This document shows positions 8,698 to 17,275 of a DNA stretch of 64,000 nucleotides, in pieces. The DNA comes from Methanosuratincola petrocarbonis. GTDB lineage: Archaea > Thermoproteota > Methanomethylicia > Methanomethylicales > Methanomethylicaceae. The notes beneath the pieces are model-generated. The model was not told the origin of the DNA. It made no database searches and saw only the letters and a list, made by a program, of their open reading frames with translations. The stretch lies in assembly GCA_030522375.1 (NCBI GenBank), contig CP130488.1, positions 992,001 to 1,056,000 of the forward strand, written 5' to 3'. Both the position numbers and the translations under genes were made by a program. Positions within the stretch are counted from its first letter, which is position 1. Every line of letters begins with the position of its first letter.

Positions 8698-10944
8698 TTA
8701 AGCCGCGATCTTGCTCCTGATGACGACTATGGAGTAGATGGAGGCGATTGCCGCGATGAGCGCGAGCACGACGGCGATCCAGACAGGAGTCATGTCAACA
8801 GGCAGGAAGCCCTTCATCGAAGACGTGTCGGCCTTCACTGCTGAGACGTCTGCCTTGATCGTGCCCACGTCGGTCTTTATGGTTGCTACGTTGCCGTTGA
8901 TCGTTGTCACTGTGCCGTTGATCTGCCCGAGGATCGTCTGGACTGTAGCGACGTCGCCTTGGAGCGCAACGACCTTGGCGTCGAGGTTGTTAATGCTGGT
9001 CTGCATTGTTCCTAGAGTGGTCTGGACTGTAGCGACGTCATCCTCGATTGCAACGAGCTTGGCATTGAGGCTTGAGAACGAGGAGTTCATGTAGTCCATC
9101 AGGTCGCCTATCACCAGATCTCCGGTGGTGGCAACATCGAAAGTCGCGTATGCATAGATCGAGTAGGTGCCGCTGTATGAATCGCCGGCTTGTGGTTGAT
9201 CAGTGTTGCTTGTGTTGTAGAACGAAACGGTGTGCATGCCAGGTCTGAAACCAGCCCTCACAAGCTGAACCGCGACATCGCCAGTGTTGTTCGCATACAC
9301 GTCTCCACTGCCATTGGTTCTACCGACTGCAATAAACTGGTTATCAACCGCAGTCCAGTAACCCACACCATAATGGAAGCCGCAGCCATAGACCCAGAAG
9401 GTCGCGCCGTCGTTGCTGAACGAATCTGGATCAACCCAAACCTTCGGCGTCACTGTGAAGGTAGTGTTGATGATCATATTTTCTGGGCCGTACCTGATCG
9501 GAGTGCCGTTTATGTTGCCAAGATAGACGTACCTCGAACCGCCAGCGGCGTGAGGCACTGTAACGGTGATTTCAAAGCTCGAGCTGGGCACTGTGAAGTT
9601 GGCTAGCAACGTGGCATTAGTAACAGAAACGGTAGTGTTGAACCACACTGTGACATATTCACCAATGTAGTCAGCCATGTTCACGAACTTGAGTGTCACC
9701 TGGTCGCCGCATCCGCCTTCGCCGGGTTCGAATTCGATGGTCGGGACCTGGACTACGCAGACAGTGAAGTTGTACTCAACGTTGTTGTTGTCGATGACTT
9801 TGAATGTGTAGTTACCAGATGGGATCTGCGGTATTGTGATCATATAGTCAACTACTGCGCCGCTGCCGTTAAGCGAAATTCCTTCTGCTACGAGCGTGGA
9901 GTTGAGGTATATACTGGCCTGACCGTTGTACGGGAACCACCAGAGCGTGACGTTGTACTGCTCACCGGTGTAGAAGATTATTCTAGGGGACTGTCCGCAA
10001 CCGTAATTGCAACTATGGTTTGCTAAATATGAAGGATCGCCCACTGGCAAGTAACGCCAAGCCTCCAAATCAACATAGACTTCCCTGTAATACTCCTTGA
10101 AATCAAATGAGTTGGTTTGTTCTTCTTCGTCCTCGATTGTAACTGTCACGTTGTTATAGAGAGGCAAATCAGAATAATTCCATTGCCCTCCGCATGTGAC
10201 CTTATTCTTAAGATCCTTGATAGGGAATGTGTATGAGAAACCCGTCCATATCCATCCGGACTCGTTGTGGGTCTCGACGGATACATTTGCAACGAAGTCT
10301 CCATTTTGTGTTATGTTGTAGGTCATGTCAGTAGGAAGGGCATATCCAGACACTGTCACCGGGGTGTTGGGCGCTCCGCTTGTCGGGGTCATGTAGAACG
10401 ATCCGTTGAATTTGATCCTGTTCGTGGAGACGCCTACATCCGAAGAAGGTATCGAAGGCGTTGTGACGGGATTGACATCTGTAATCTTAAGCCAATAGTA
10501 GACTCCGCCCTGGACCATGAATGGGACTGTTCCATTTATCCAGCCGTTTCCGACTGCGAAGGTGTAGTTCCTGTTCTCCATGGTGAAGGGTGATCCAATC
10601 TTACCACTGGTAGGTGTAAACTCGTAGGTTGTCGTGTTTGATCCGAGAATGTCGCCCACATAGAAAGGACCCGCATACCATCTGTCGCCGTTGTTCTGGT
10701 TGGCGTCTGCGCTACCTGAGTTGGAGAGCCAGAGCCAAACCTGGCCGCCAGTGATAGTCATGTTACCTGTCCAGATGTTGATCGAGCCGCCTGCAGGCAC
10801 CGTGATTGGGTCAGCATAATTGTCTCCGACAAAGACCGTCGGCCGCTCAGTGATGGTGGATACAACAAGCGGGAAAGCAACGAATATCGCCGGGAGCAAT
10901 AGAACAGCAACTAAGGATACACTAAAAATTTTCTTTGCGTCCAT
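8698..10944 (-). CDS. Probable S-layer / surface-stalk glycoprotein with C-terminal membrane anchor
   Basis: This 748-residue exported protein has a signal peptide (about residues 5-30). A beta-rich body with many N-x-S/T sequons follows. Next is a coiled-coil region near residues 635-715 built on a repeating VATVQT/VATIKT theme. The end is a C-terminal membrane helix near 720-742 with a basic tail. That order (globular body, coiled stalk, membrane anchor) is what membrane-anchored archaeal S-layer or stalk proteins look like. No named family was recognised. The gene has a strong promoter (ATATATATA box) and an AAGGTGA ribosome site six bases before the ATG, as expected for an abundant protein. 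Its base composition is more A/T-rich than its neighbours. Two small regulators lie directly upstream. Confidence 0.65.
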   Translation of the reverse strand: MDAKKIFSVSLVAVLLLPAIFVAFPLVVSTITERPTVFVGDNYADPITVPAGGSINIWTGNMTITGGQVWLWLSNSGSADANQNNGDRWYAGPFYVGDILGSNTTTYEFTPTSGKIGSPFTMENRNYTFAVGNGWINGTVPFMVQGGVYYWLKITDVNPVTTPSIPSSDVGVSTNRIKFNGSFYMTPTSGAPNTPVTVSGYALPTDMTYNITQNGDFVANVSVETHNESGWIWTGFSYTFPIKDLKNKVTCGGQWNYSDLPLYNNVTVTIEDEEEQTNSFDFKEYYREVYVDLEAWRYLPVGDPSYLANHSCNYGCGQSPRIIFYTGEQYNVTLWWFPYNGQASIYLNSTLVAEGISLNGSGAVVDYMITIPQIPSGNYTFKVIDNNNVEYNFTVCVVQVPTIEFEPGEGGCGDQVTLKFVNMADYIGEYVTVWFNTTVSVTNATLLANFTVPSSSFEITVTVPHAAGGSRYVYLGNINGTPIRYGPENMIINTTFTVTPKVWVDPDSFSNDGATFWVYGCGFHYGVGYWTAVDNQFIAVGRTNGSGDVYANNTGDVAVQLVRAGFRPGMHTVSFYNTSNTDQPQAGDSYSGTYSIYAYATFDVATTGDLVIGDLMDYMNSSFSSLNAKLVAIEDDVATVQTTLGTMQTSINNLDAKVVALQGDVATVQTILGQINGTVTTINGNVATIKTDVGTIKADVSAVKADTSSMKGFLPVDMTPVWIAVVLALIAAIASIYSIVVIRSKIAA
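8930..9040 (-). repeat. Imperfect 84-bp coding repeat in the coiled-coil stalk
   Basis: The block CTGGACTGTAGCGACGTC occurs at about 8938 and again at about 9022 on the plus strand, 84 bp (28 residues) apart, with related sequence between. In protein it encodes successive DDVATVQT/GDVATVQT units with heptad-like spacing, which then degenerate into NVATIKT and DVGTIKA. This points to stalk growth by internal duplication. Confidence 0.6.
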
Positions 10945-10986
10945 TTCTTGTTCACCTTATTTTTCGTGGAGAAAAATATCCTGTCA

Positions 10987-11000
10987 ACTATATATATAGG
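10987..11000 (-). promoter_or_regulatory. Strong TATA box of the surface-protein gene
   Basis: The palindromic run CTATATATATAG lies 43-54 bp before the ATG at 10944 on the minus strand. A start of transcription about 25 bp downstream leaves a short leader containing the AAGGTGA ribosome site. The rest of the gap 10945-11080 is A/T-rich and otherwise empty. Confidence 0.6.
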
Positions 11001-11080
11001 TTGTGTGAACTCTAAAAGGTATATACCTGAATATGTATACAAAATGTTAATGACTCAGTAAAATGTGCATATACGAAGGT

Positions 11081-11653
11081 CTATTCCATCCTGAAAGTGC
11101 CGATCACTATGCCCTTCATCGTCTCGATCTTGTCGGTGCGGTATCCAATGCCGTGCATCGCGCCCTCGATGAACTTCGATAGAGAGATCGCTACAGGGAC
11201 CGTGAGGCTTGTTGAGACGCACCGGACTGTGACGAAGCTCCCGTCTTGTATTGCGTCAACTTCGTTCAGGTCCCATCTCATCACGCGGAGCATCAGCCCC
11301 AGCACGCCAATAGGATGCTTGAACCGCTCCCGCATGTACCGGCCGTAGAGCCTGCCGCTCTCGTACCACTTTTCGCCCAGCCCCGGTCCAGGCTCGCTTT
11401 CAATTGATGAGTTGGCGACATCCAGCGGTACAAAATTGGCGCCGAGTACGCGCAGCACGTGGATGACCTCCAGGAGATCGGCGAGTTCCTCGGAGCGGAA
11501 GCCGAGGCGGTCAATCCTCACCGCCTGCTCCAGCAGGTCCTCTATGTATTTGGTGATCGACGCGCCCTTCTTCTTGGAGATCTCTGCAACCTTGTCCAGG
11601 ATGCCCTCCGAGATGTAGACTAGCTTCTTTCCCCTCTTTTCAGGACTTTTCAA
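11081..11653 (-). CDS. Ribbon-helix-helix-like regulator, downstream member of a pair
   Basis: This 190-residue protein has an N-terminal segment that looks like a ribbon-helix-helix DNA-binding domain (KKLVYISEGILDKVAEISKKKG, then a helix ending LLEQAVRI). It has a longer C-terminal domain of unknown type that resembles the same part of its upstream neighbour. TTG start with GAGGGGA five bases before it. It overlaps the upstream gene by 14 bp, so translation is coupled. No ligand can be named. The position between a highly expressed surface-protein gene and an importer makes a transcriptional role plausible, but that is inference. Confidence 0.55.
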   Translation of the reverse strand: MKSPEKRGKKLVYISEGILDKVAEISKKKGASITKYIEDLLEQAVRIDRLGFRSEELADLLEVIHVLRVLGANFVPLDVANSSIESEPGPGLGEKWYESGRLYGRYMRERFKHPIGVLGLMLRVMRWDLNEVDAIQDGSFVTVRCVSTSLTVPVAISLSKFIEGAMHGIGYRTDKIETMKGIVIGTFRME

Positions 11654-12257
11654 TACTATCCCCTCGTTTTTGAGCCTCCTGGCGCTTCCCGACCACCCTG
11701 ATGAAGCCGCATCCAGATTCCTTGTGGATTACATTGAGCCCGATTGCAGAGAGCATGCTCTCGAAGAAGCACGCAAGCAGCTCAGAATTGTTCCTCGAGA
11801 GGCGCGGGGCGAGCACATTGATCTCCACCACTCCTGATTGCGCGTCCCCTTTCATCGAGAATTCGGAGACGTTCCAAAGGGAGAGTTCGAGCTCATTCTT
11901 TATTGACTCGAGGCATCCTTCGGGCTTGCCTGTGAGATGCTTCTTCCCGAACCAGGCGCCGGCATCCTTCCAGGCAGCGGCTGCGCCCTCCGGTGATGCG
12001 CTGTAGGCTATTTCGTTGATCTCCGACCACAGGTTCTCGAGGCAGAGGATGTAACCGGCTTCCCTAGCAACCCTCATTTTGCCGCATTCTTCGAGGGCCG
12101 CATCCATCTTAACGCCAGTCTTTTGGAACAAAATTGCTGATTCGAAGATCTCGTTAACTGTCTCGTACAGGCTCTTGCCATTCTCCTTTGCGATCTCGCT
12201 TATTGACCTGAGCAGGTCCTCGCGTGCAACGAAAGTCTTCCGCCTCTCAGCTACCAT
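11640..12257 (-). CDS. Ribbon-helix-helix-like regulator, upstream member of a pair
   Basis: This 205-residue protein has the same layout as the next gene: a basic strand (RRKTFVARED), two helices (LLRSISEIAKENGKSLYETVNEIFESAI), then a C-terminal domain with a shared pattern including SLWN...GVVEINVLAP and a closing VIHKESGCGFIRV. The C-terminal domain has single Cys residues but no metal motif. The start taken is ATG 12257; ATG 12287 or TTG 12302 would add 10-15 residues that do not look like domain sequence. The two genes are probably an old tandem duplication. Function unknown. Confidence 0.5.
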   Translation of the reverse strand: MVAERRKTFVAREDLLRSISEIAKENGKSLYETVNEIFESAILFQKTGVKMDAALEECGKMRVAREAGYILCLENLWSEINEIAYSASPEGAAAAWKDAGAWFGKKHLTGKPEGCLESIKNELELSLWNVSEFSMKGDAQSGVVEINVLAPRLSRNNSELLACFFESMLSAIGLNVIHKESGCGFIRVVGKRQEAQKRGDSIEKS

Positions 12258-12462
12258 ATGACCATCCACGCATTGTGATTTGTTCATGCGGAGAACAAAC
12301 AATTGTTTTTTACCTTCTGGTAGCTTATCTTTTTTTGGATACCAAGCGATCTTCGAAATGTCAAAAATGCAGGAACCACATCAGGATGGTTCGTCAATTA
12401 TTCGAGTATAGGGATGGATGAGGAGAGAAAGACTGGACAGAGGGGCAAAAAAGGTGATCAGT

Positions 12463-13233
12463 TCAGATCCTCGGGAGTATGAACTTCCTCCCGCTGTGCT
12501 CGATCATCTCGACTGGGAGCCCGTAGACCTCTTCGATTGTCCCCTCGTCGATGACGTCCCCAGGGGTACCCTTGTGCAATATCCTCCCGCCTTTCATTAG
12601 TGCTATCCGGTCGGAGTACATCAGTGCGTGGTTCGGATCGTGAAGGCTCATCACCACGCCGATCCCCCTCTCTCTAGAGAGCCTCCTGACGGTCTCGAGG
12701 GTAGTGACCTGGTTCTTGAAGTCGAGGTGGGCAGTAGGCTCGTCCAAGAGGAGGAGCTTCGGCTCCTGCGCTATCGCACGTGCTATCAGCACGAGCTGCC
12801 TCTCGCCCCCGCTGATGTTTGTGTAAGTGCGGTCTCGCATCGCCGAGATTCCGACGGTCGAAAGCGCCTCCTCAGCCTTCCTGTAGTCAGCCTTTGATGG
12901 CTGCTGGAAGATGCTCAGGTAAGAGACCCTGCCCATCAGTACAACATCCAGCACCGAGAACGGGAAGGACGGGGTGTGCGACTGGGGGACGTAGCCGATC
13001 GCCCTCGAGAGTTCGCTCCGGGGGTAGCTGAGGATGTCCCTGCCGCAGATCTCGATGGATCCGGAGCTAGGCTTCAGGAGCGCGTTGATGCACTTCAGCA
13101 GGGTCGTCTTGCCCGAACCGTTCGGCCCCAGGAGGGTGAGGACCTCGCCCCCGTTGACGCTCAGCGAGTCTGCCCTGACCGAGAATGAACCGCCGTAGGA
13201 GAACTCGAGCCCAGAGATCTTGACTACTTCCAT
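12463..13233 (-). CDS. btuD: ABC transporter ATPase, cobalamin/iron-chelate type
   Basis: This is the 256-residue cytoplasmic ATPase of a type II importer. Walker A is GPNGSGKT near residue 36, the Q-loop lies in YVPQSH, the ABC signature is NISGGERQ near 140, Walker B is LLLLDEPTAHLD near 160 and the switch histidine is in SLHDPN. It overlaps the permease gene by 10 bp and completes the substrate-binding protein/permease/ATPase operon. Family members drive uptake of vitamin B12, heme or ferric siderophores; which of these is transported cannot be read from the ATPase. The symbol is a family-level suggestion. Confidence 0.88.
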   Translation of the reverse strand: MEVVKISGLEFSYGGSFSVRADSLSVNGGEVLTLLGPNGSGKTTLLKCINALLKPSSGSIEICGRDILSYPRSELSRAIGYVPQSHTPSFPFSVLDVVLMGRVSYLSIFQQPSKADYRKAEEALSTVGISAMRDRTYTNISGGERQLVLIARAIAQEPKLLLLDEPTAHLDFKNQVTTLETVRRLSRERGIGVVMSLHDPNHALMYSDRIALMKGGRILHKGTPGDVIDEGTIEEVYGLPVEMIEHSGRKFILPRI

Positions 13234-14243
13234 GCAGATCCACCCCTCAGCTTGAGCAGGTAAAGGAAGAACGGGGCGCCCACTAGGGTGGTGATCACCC
13301 CCACCGGGAGCTCGAACGAGGCGACCGAGCGCGCCAGGTCATCCGCTACCATCAGGAACACAGCCCCGAGGCTGGCGGAGACGGGCACGACGACCCTGTT
13401 GTCAGGCGTGCCCAAGAGCATCCTCACCGTGTGCGGGACGACTAGGCCTATCCAGCCTATTATTCCAGCCACGGAGACGAAAGCGGAGACCATGAGTGTC
13501 GACGCGAGCAGCACGATGAACCTGTCCCTCCCCACGTTTATCCCGAGAGCCTTCGCCTCCTCGTCCCCCATAGAGAGCACGTTTATCCGCCACCGCATGA
13601 GGAATACGACCGCGAATCCCACCAGGATCAGGGGGGCGGTCTGACCAAGCGGCCCCCAACCCGTCACCGCGAGGCTCCCCATCATCCAGTAGACCACCCC
13701 CGCGAGCTTCTCAGACTCGGTGAAGAACTTTATTATCGAGAGGAGTGCCGAGAAGAGCGCGGTCACTATCACGCCTGCGAGTACGAGGGATATGACCGGA
13801 GTCTCGCCCTTGCTCTTGGCGACGGTGTAGGTCGTGAAGAAGGCGGTGAAGCCCATCGCGAAGGAGAGAGACTGGACTGAGCCGGGGATCCCCGGGAAGT
13901 AGGCGATCCCGAGGGCTGCGCCGAGCCCTGCGCCCGCCGAGACCCCCAGGATGTAGGTGTCGACGAGCGGGTTCCTGAAGATCCCCTGCAGCGAGGCGCC
14001 GGAGACGGAGAGGGCGATCCCCCCCACCAGGGCGAGGAGGATCCTCGGCATGCGGATGTTGAAGACGATCGTCTCGTAGACCTCTGGCCAGGGGGTCGTC
14101 CCAGAGGGGTCGAAGATCCGCTTGGCGAGCATGCTGAGGACGGTGAGAGGGTCAATCGAGTAGACGCCCACAAAGAGGGAGACCACTAGCACGGGCAATG
14201 GGAGGAGAAGCAGCGCAGAGATCAGGAGTCCCTTTCTTGGCAT
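13224..14243 (-). CDS. btuC: FecCD-family ABC permease
   Basis: This 339-residue membrane protein has the expected ten or so helices of the BtuC/FecCD family. Diagnostic stretches are RMPRILLALVGGIALSVSGA near residue 65, GIFRNPLVDTYILGVSAGA near 95 and the late GLVVPHTVRMLLG near 275, which forms the coupling region to the ATPase. It dimerises in the membrane to form the import channel. It lies 45 bp after the binding-protein gene and overlaps the ATPase gene. Confidence 0.9.
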   Translation of the reverse strand: MPRKGLLISALLLLPLPVLVVSLFVGVYSIDPLTVLSMLAKRIFDPSGTTPWPEVYETIVFNIRMPRILLALVGGIALSVSGASLQGIFRNPLVDTYILGVSAGAGLGAALGIAYFPGIPGSVQSLSFAMGFTAFFTTYTVAKSKGETPVISLVLAGVIVTALFSALLSIIKFFTESEKLAGVVYWMMGSLAVTGWGPLGQTAPLILVGFAVVFLMRWRINVLSMGDEEAKALGINVGRDRFIVLLASTLMVSAFVSVAGIIGWIGLVVPHTVRMLLGTPDNRVVVPVSASLGAVFLMVADDLARSVASFELPVGVITTLVGAPFFLYLLKLRGGSAWK

Positions 14244-14288
14244 CTGGCAACCACTCGGGGTTTAAAGAAAGAAAGAAGGGGGTGCTTA

Positions 14289-15335
14289 TCAGCTTTGCAG
14301 GTACCCGTAGTACCCGTTCATGAGCTGGTCCCTGACGGATGTCCAATTGACGGAGGCGAAGTAGTCGGGCTGGAGGAGTGCCGCCAGCTGGAGCTCGCCG
14401 ACAACCATCCTAGGTGTCCAGTCGAGGTAGCTGTCCCGGTCGTAGGCGCCAGTGAGCACAGGGTAGACCTTGCCCTCCCTAACCGCGCGGAGGCTGAGCC
14501 AGTTGGTGTCGTTCATGGAGCTTATCTGCGAGGTCAGCACGGACTGGGTCCTCCCGACGATCACGATGATATCCGGATCCCAGAGGAGGACCTGCTCCAT
14601 GTTCACCTTCACCCAGGACTTGTCCCCGAAGCCCTGGTGGGCGACGTTGATCCCGCCGACGTCCACGACCACATTGCCCCAGCTAGTGTTTGAATATGTG
14701 TAAATCAAGCCGTCCTTCCAGACGTCCAGGTTGCAGATCAGCACGCGCGGCCTCTCCGCGGAAGGTATCCGGCTGGCATTGGAGATCAGCTGCGAGTGGA
14801 GACCGTTGATGTATCCCGCGAGTGCCTGCGCCCTATCTTGCTTCCCGAGTGCCTGCCCTATGATCACTGTCGCGTTGGCGATGTCGGCGAAGTTCTTTGC
14901 GAAGAGGGTGACGACAGGCACCCCAGCACCCTCGAGGCCCCTCACAATGTCCTCTGCCTTCCCGTACCCGTAGTCCATTATCACCAGGTCAGGCTTGAGG
15001 GAGAGGACGGTCTCGATGTTGACTCCTGAGAAGACGTTGCCGACGACTGTCTTGTTCTTCACAGAATCAGGTATGAAGACAGAGGAGGTGACGTAGGTCC
15101 CGATGCCGACGATCTTGTCCTGGGCGCCAAGGGCGCAGGCGATCTCGGTCCAGTACGACTCCAAGATCACAACCCTGTTTGCGGTGGAGTTCAGCTGGAC
15201 TGTCCTTCCCGACATGTCGACTATCTTCACGCCAGAGGGACCGTTCAGGTAACCACCTGCGAGGAGCATGCCCACCGAAGAGATGGCGATTATTGCGATT
15301 ACGGCAATGGACAACACCTTGATCGAGCTTTTCAT
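14289..15335 (-). CDS. btuF: Substrate-binding protein of cobalamin/iron-type ABC importer
   Basis: This 348-residue protein delivers substrate to the permease outside the membrane. It has an N-terminal hydrophobic anchor without a lipobox cysteine. The periplasmic-binding (class III) fold is visible in TANRVVILESYWTEIACALG, the VSSVFIPDSV region, LKPDLVIMDYGYGKAEDIV and a C-terminal WTPRMVVGELQLAALLQPD. Such proteins bind B12, cobinamide or iron complexes. The ATG at 15335 is preferred over a TTG five codons upstream. It is the first gene of the operon; the 50-bp leader to the neighbouring mutase gene is too short to hold a cobalamin riboswitch. Confidence 0.87.
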   Translation of the reverse strand: MKSSIKVLSIAVIAIIAISSVGMLLAGGYLNGPSGVKIVDMSGRTVQLNSTANRVVILESYWTEIACALGAQDKIVGIGTYVTSSVFIPDSVKNKTVVGNVFSGVNIETVLSLKPDLVIMDYGYGKAEDIVRGLEGAGVPVVTLFAKNFADIANATVIIGQALGKQDRAQALAGYINGLHSQLISNASRIPSAERPRVLICNLDVWKDGLIYTYSNTSWGNVVVDVGGINVAHQGFGDKSWVKVNMEQVLLWDPDIIVIVGRTQSVLTSQISSMNDTNWLSLRAVREGKVYPVLTGAYDRDSYLDWTPRMVVGELQLAALLQPDYFASVNWTSVRDQLMNGYYGYLQS

Positions 15336-15385
15336 CAAGAAGCACCACAAGGTGCTTGACGGGCGCCCGATTTAAAATTGCCGTT

Positions 15386-16786
15386 TCATATGAAACTAAA
15401 AACCAGGGATTTCCCGTACGAGAGGAGTTCCGCTGTGAGGGCCTCCTCGCGCGACTCTGCGTAGACTCTAACCACATTCTCTGTGCCGGACTTCCTGAAG
15501 AGGATCCAGGAACCGTCCTCGAGGATGATCTTGATGCCGTCCTTCCTGTTCACCGCAGCAACCCGCCTGCGGAGGATCTCGCGCTTGGCGGCGGCTTCGC
15601 CCTCAATGAGGCGCATGATGTCGTCCCTGAAGGAGGCTCGCAGATCTAGCCTGGCTGAGCGAAGGCTCCCGTATCTGGAGGCAAGCCCATTGTAGAGGTC
15701 TCCCAAGCTTTGGCCTGATGACTTGACGGCCTCCATCAGGAGGGCAGCGGAGGCGATGCCGTCCTTCTCAGGGATGTGGTTCGAGAAGCTCATGCCCCCG
15801 CTCTCCTCCCCGCCGATTATGACCGCACGTTCCCTGAGCAGCACGCCGATGTACTTGAACCCTACGGGCACCTCGATCACCTTCTGTCCGTGGTCAACCG
15901 CGACCCTGTCCACCAGGTGGCTCGTCGCGACCGTCCGCGCAGCGTCCCCAACCATCGACCTCCTCTCCATCAGGTGGAGGTAGAGAAGGGGGAGGAGCTG
16001 GTTGACCGCCAGGAAAACCCCGTCCCTGGTGACCGCGGCGAGCCGGTCCCCGTCGCCGTCGAATGCGATCCCAATGTCGGATCCGGAGGCGATCACCCTC
16101 GACCTAAGCCCAGAGAGGTTCTCAGGGGTGGGGTCCGGGATCGTCCCTCCGAATAGAGGGTCGATCGTGTCCCTCACGGCCTCGACATCAGCCCCCATCT
16201 GGGCGAAGATCCTGCTCGCATACCCCGCGGTGGCGCCGTGCATCGGGTCGAGAATGATGCGGAGCCCGGACAGATCAGCTTTGACCAGCCCATGCAGGTG
16301 CCTGAGGTAGTCCTCGTAGGGGTCGAGCTCGGAGATCAGGCCACTGGTTGCGGCTTCGTCAATAACGGGTGGCTCGGCGGGGATGCGGCGCTCTATCCCG
16401 CTCGTGACGTCCGGCATCGCAGGACCGCCGTATTCAGGTATGAACTTTATGCCATTGTACTCGGGTGGGTTGTGCGAGGCAGTTATCATTATGGAGCCTG
16501 CGAGCAAGTACCTGACAGCCGAGAATGCGGCGACTGGCGTCGGCACTGGCCCTGGTGGAAGGTATGAGGCGATCCCCTTGCATGCTAGCACGCGGGCGCA
16601 CTCCTCGGCGAAAACCTTCGATTGAGCCCTCCCGTCGTAGCCTATGAACACCCCCCTCCCCGTCGATCCGGATTCCAGCATATGCTCCGCTATCGCAAAG
16701 GCGACCCGCCGGACGTTCGCGGCTGTGAAGCCCCCGTCCAGCCTGGAGCGCCACCCGTCAGTGCCGAATGAGATCTTCCCTTGCAA
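15386..16786 (-). CDS. Alpha-D-phosphohexomutase (phosphogluco-/phosphomanno-/phosphopentomutase)
   Basis: This 466-residue protein is a phosphohexomutase that moves phosphate between C1 and C6 (or C5) of sugar phosphates. The four family motifs are present: SFGTDGWR near the N-terminus, the phosphoserine loop ITASHNPPEYNG near residue 101, the metal loop DGDGDR near 243 and the sugar loop GEESGGMSF near 326; the phosphate-binding loop is RKSGTENVVRVYAE near 430. GEESGG suits glucose/mannose, but archaeal phosphopentomutases of this group look alike. TTG start, with AGGTGAG eight bases before it. It ends the pgk-gap-uspA run on the same strand, 62 bp after uspA. Confidence 0.85.
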   Translation of the reverse strand: MQGKISFGTDGWRSRLDGGFTAANVRRVAFAIAEHMLESGSTGRGVFIGYDGRAQSKVFAEECARVLACKGIASYLPPGPVPTPVAAFSAVRYLLAGSIMITASHNPPEYNGIKFIPEYGGPAMPDVTSGIERRIPAEPPVIDEAATSGLISELDPYEDYLRHLHGLVKADLSGLRIILDPMHGATAGYASRIFAQMGADVEAVRDTIDPLFGGTIPDPTPENLSGLRSRVIASGSDIGIAFDGDGDRLAAVTRDGVFLAVNQLLPLLYLHLMERRSMVGDAARTVATSHLVDRVAVDHGQKVIEVPVGFKYIGVLLRERAVIIGGEESGGMSFSNHIPEKDGIASAALLMEAVKSSGQSLGDLYNGLASRYGSLRSARLDLRASFRDDIMRLIEGEAAAKREILRRRVAAVNRKDGIKIILEDGSWILFRKSGTENVVRVYAESREEALTAELLSYGKSLVFSFI

Positions 16787-16848
16787 GCAATCTCACCTGA
16801 ACACTCCGATCGTTCGGCTTAACCCAGCCGTAGAGCTGACCTGGGACA

Positions 16849-17271
16849 CTACCTGACGATTATCGTCGTGCAGGGCAGGCTGAGCGCGACCGAGATCGCG
16901 ACGCTGCCCATCAGGATCCCCATACCCCCGGAGTATCCCCTGGACCCTATGATGACGCAGTCGTAGTTACCGTCCACAGCCTCCCTGAAGATCTCGTAGG
17001 CAGTAGAGGTCTGGTTGCTCTCCGCGACCTTGAGGACCTTCTTTGCAGAGATCCCGAAGGAGTCGCACTTGGCCGCAGCAGCCTCGAGGACAGAGTTCCC
17101 GATGCTCCTCATCTCATCTATCACAGCGGGCTTGCTGCAGGCGGGTGTCGGGCTGACCACGTGGATTAGGGTCAGCTTCGATCCGTCCTTCATCGCGAAC
17201 TCGATCGCGAGGTCGAGGGCCCTCAGCGAGGCTGGGGACCCGTCGATCGGTATCAGGATCTTTTTGAACAA
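16849..17271 (-). CDS. Universal stress protein (UspA family)
   Basis: This 140-residue UspA-like nucleotide-binding protein starts with KKILIPIDGS, where the Asp contacts ATP. The G-2x-G-9x-G-S ATP motif is intact (GSRGYSGGMGILMGS near residue 113), so this is the ATP-binding class. TTG start, 4 bp after the GAPDH stop, so it is cotranscribed with the glycolytic genes. Its role in that operon is unknown; UspA proteins often respond to energy or stress state. Confidence 0.85.
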   Translation of the reverse strand: MFKKILIPIDGSPASLRALDLAIEFAMKDGSKLTLIHVVSPTPACSKPAVIDEMRSIGNSVLEAAAAKCDSFGISAKKVLKVAESNQTSTAYEIFREAVDGNYDCVIIGSRGYSGGMGILMGSVAISVALSLPCTTIIVR

Positions 17272-17275
17272 GGCC

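Noticed and set aside
15336..15385. Cobalamin riboswitch before the ABC importer
   Set aside because: Only 50 bp separate the genes, too short, and no B12-box-like sequence is seen.
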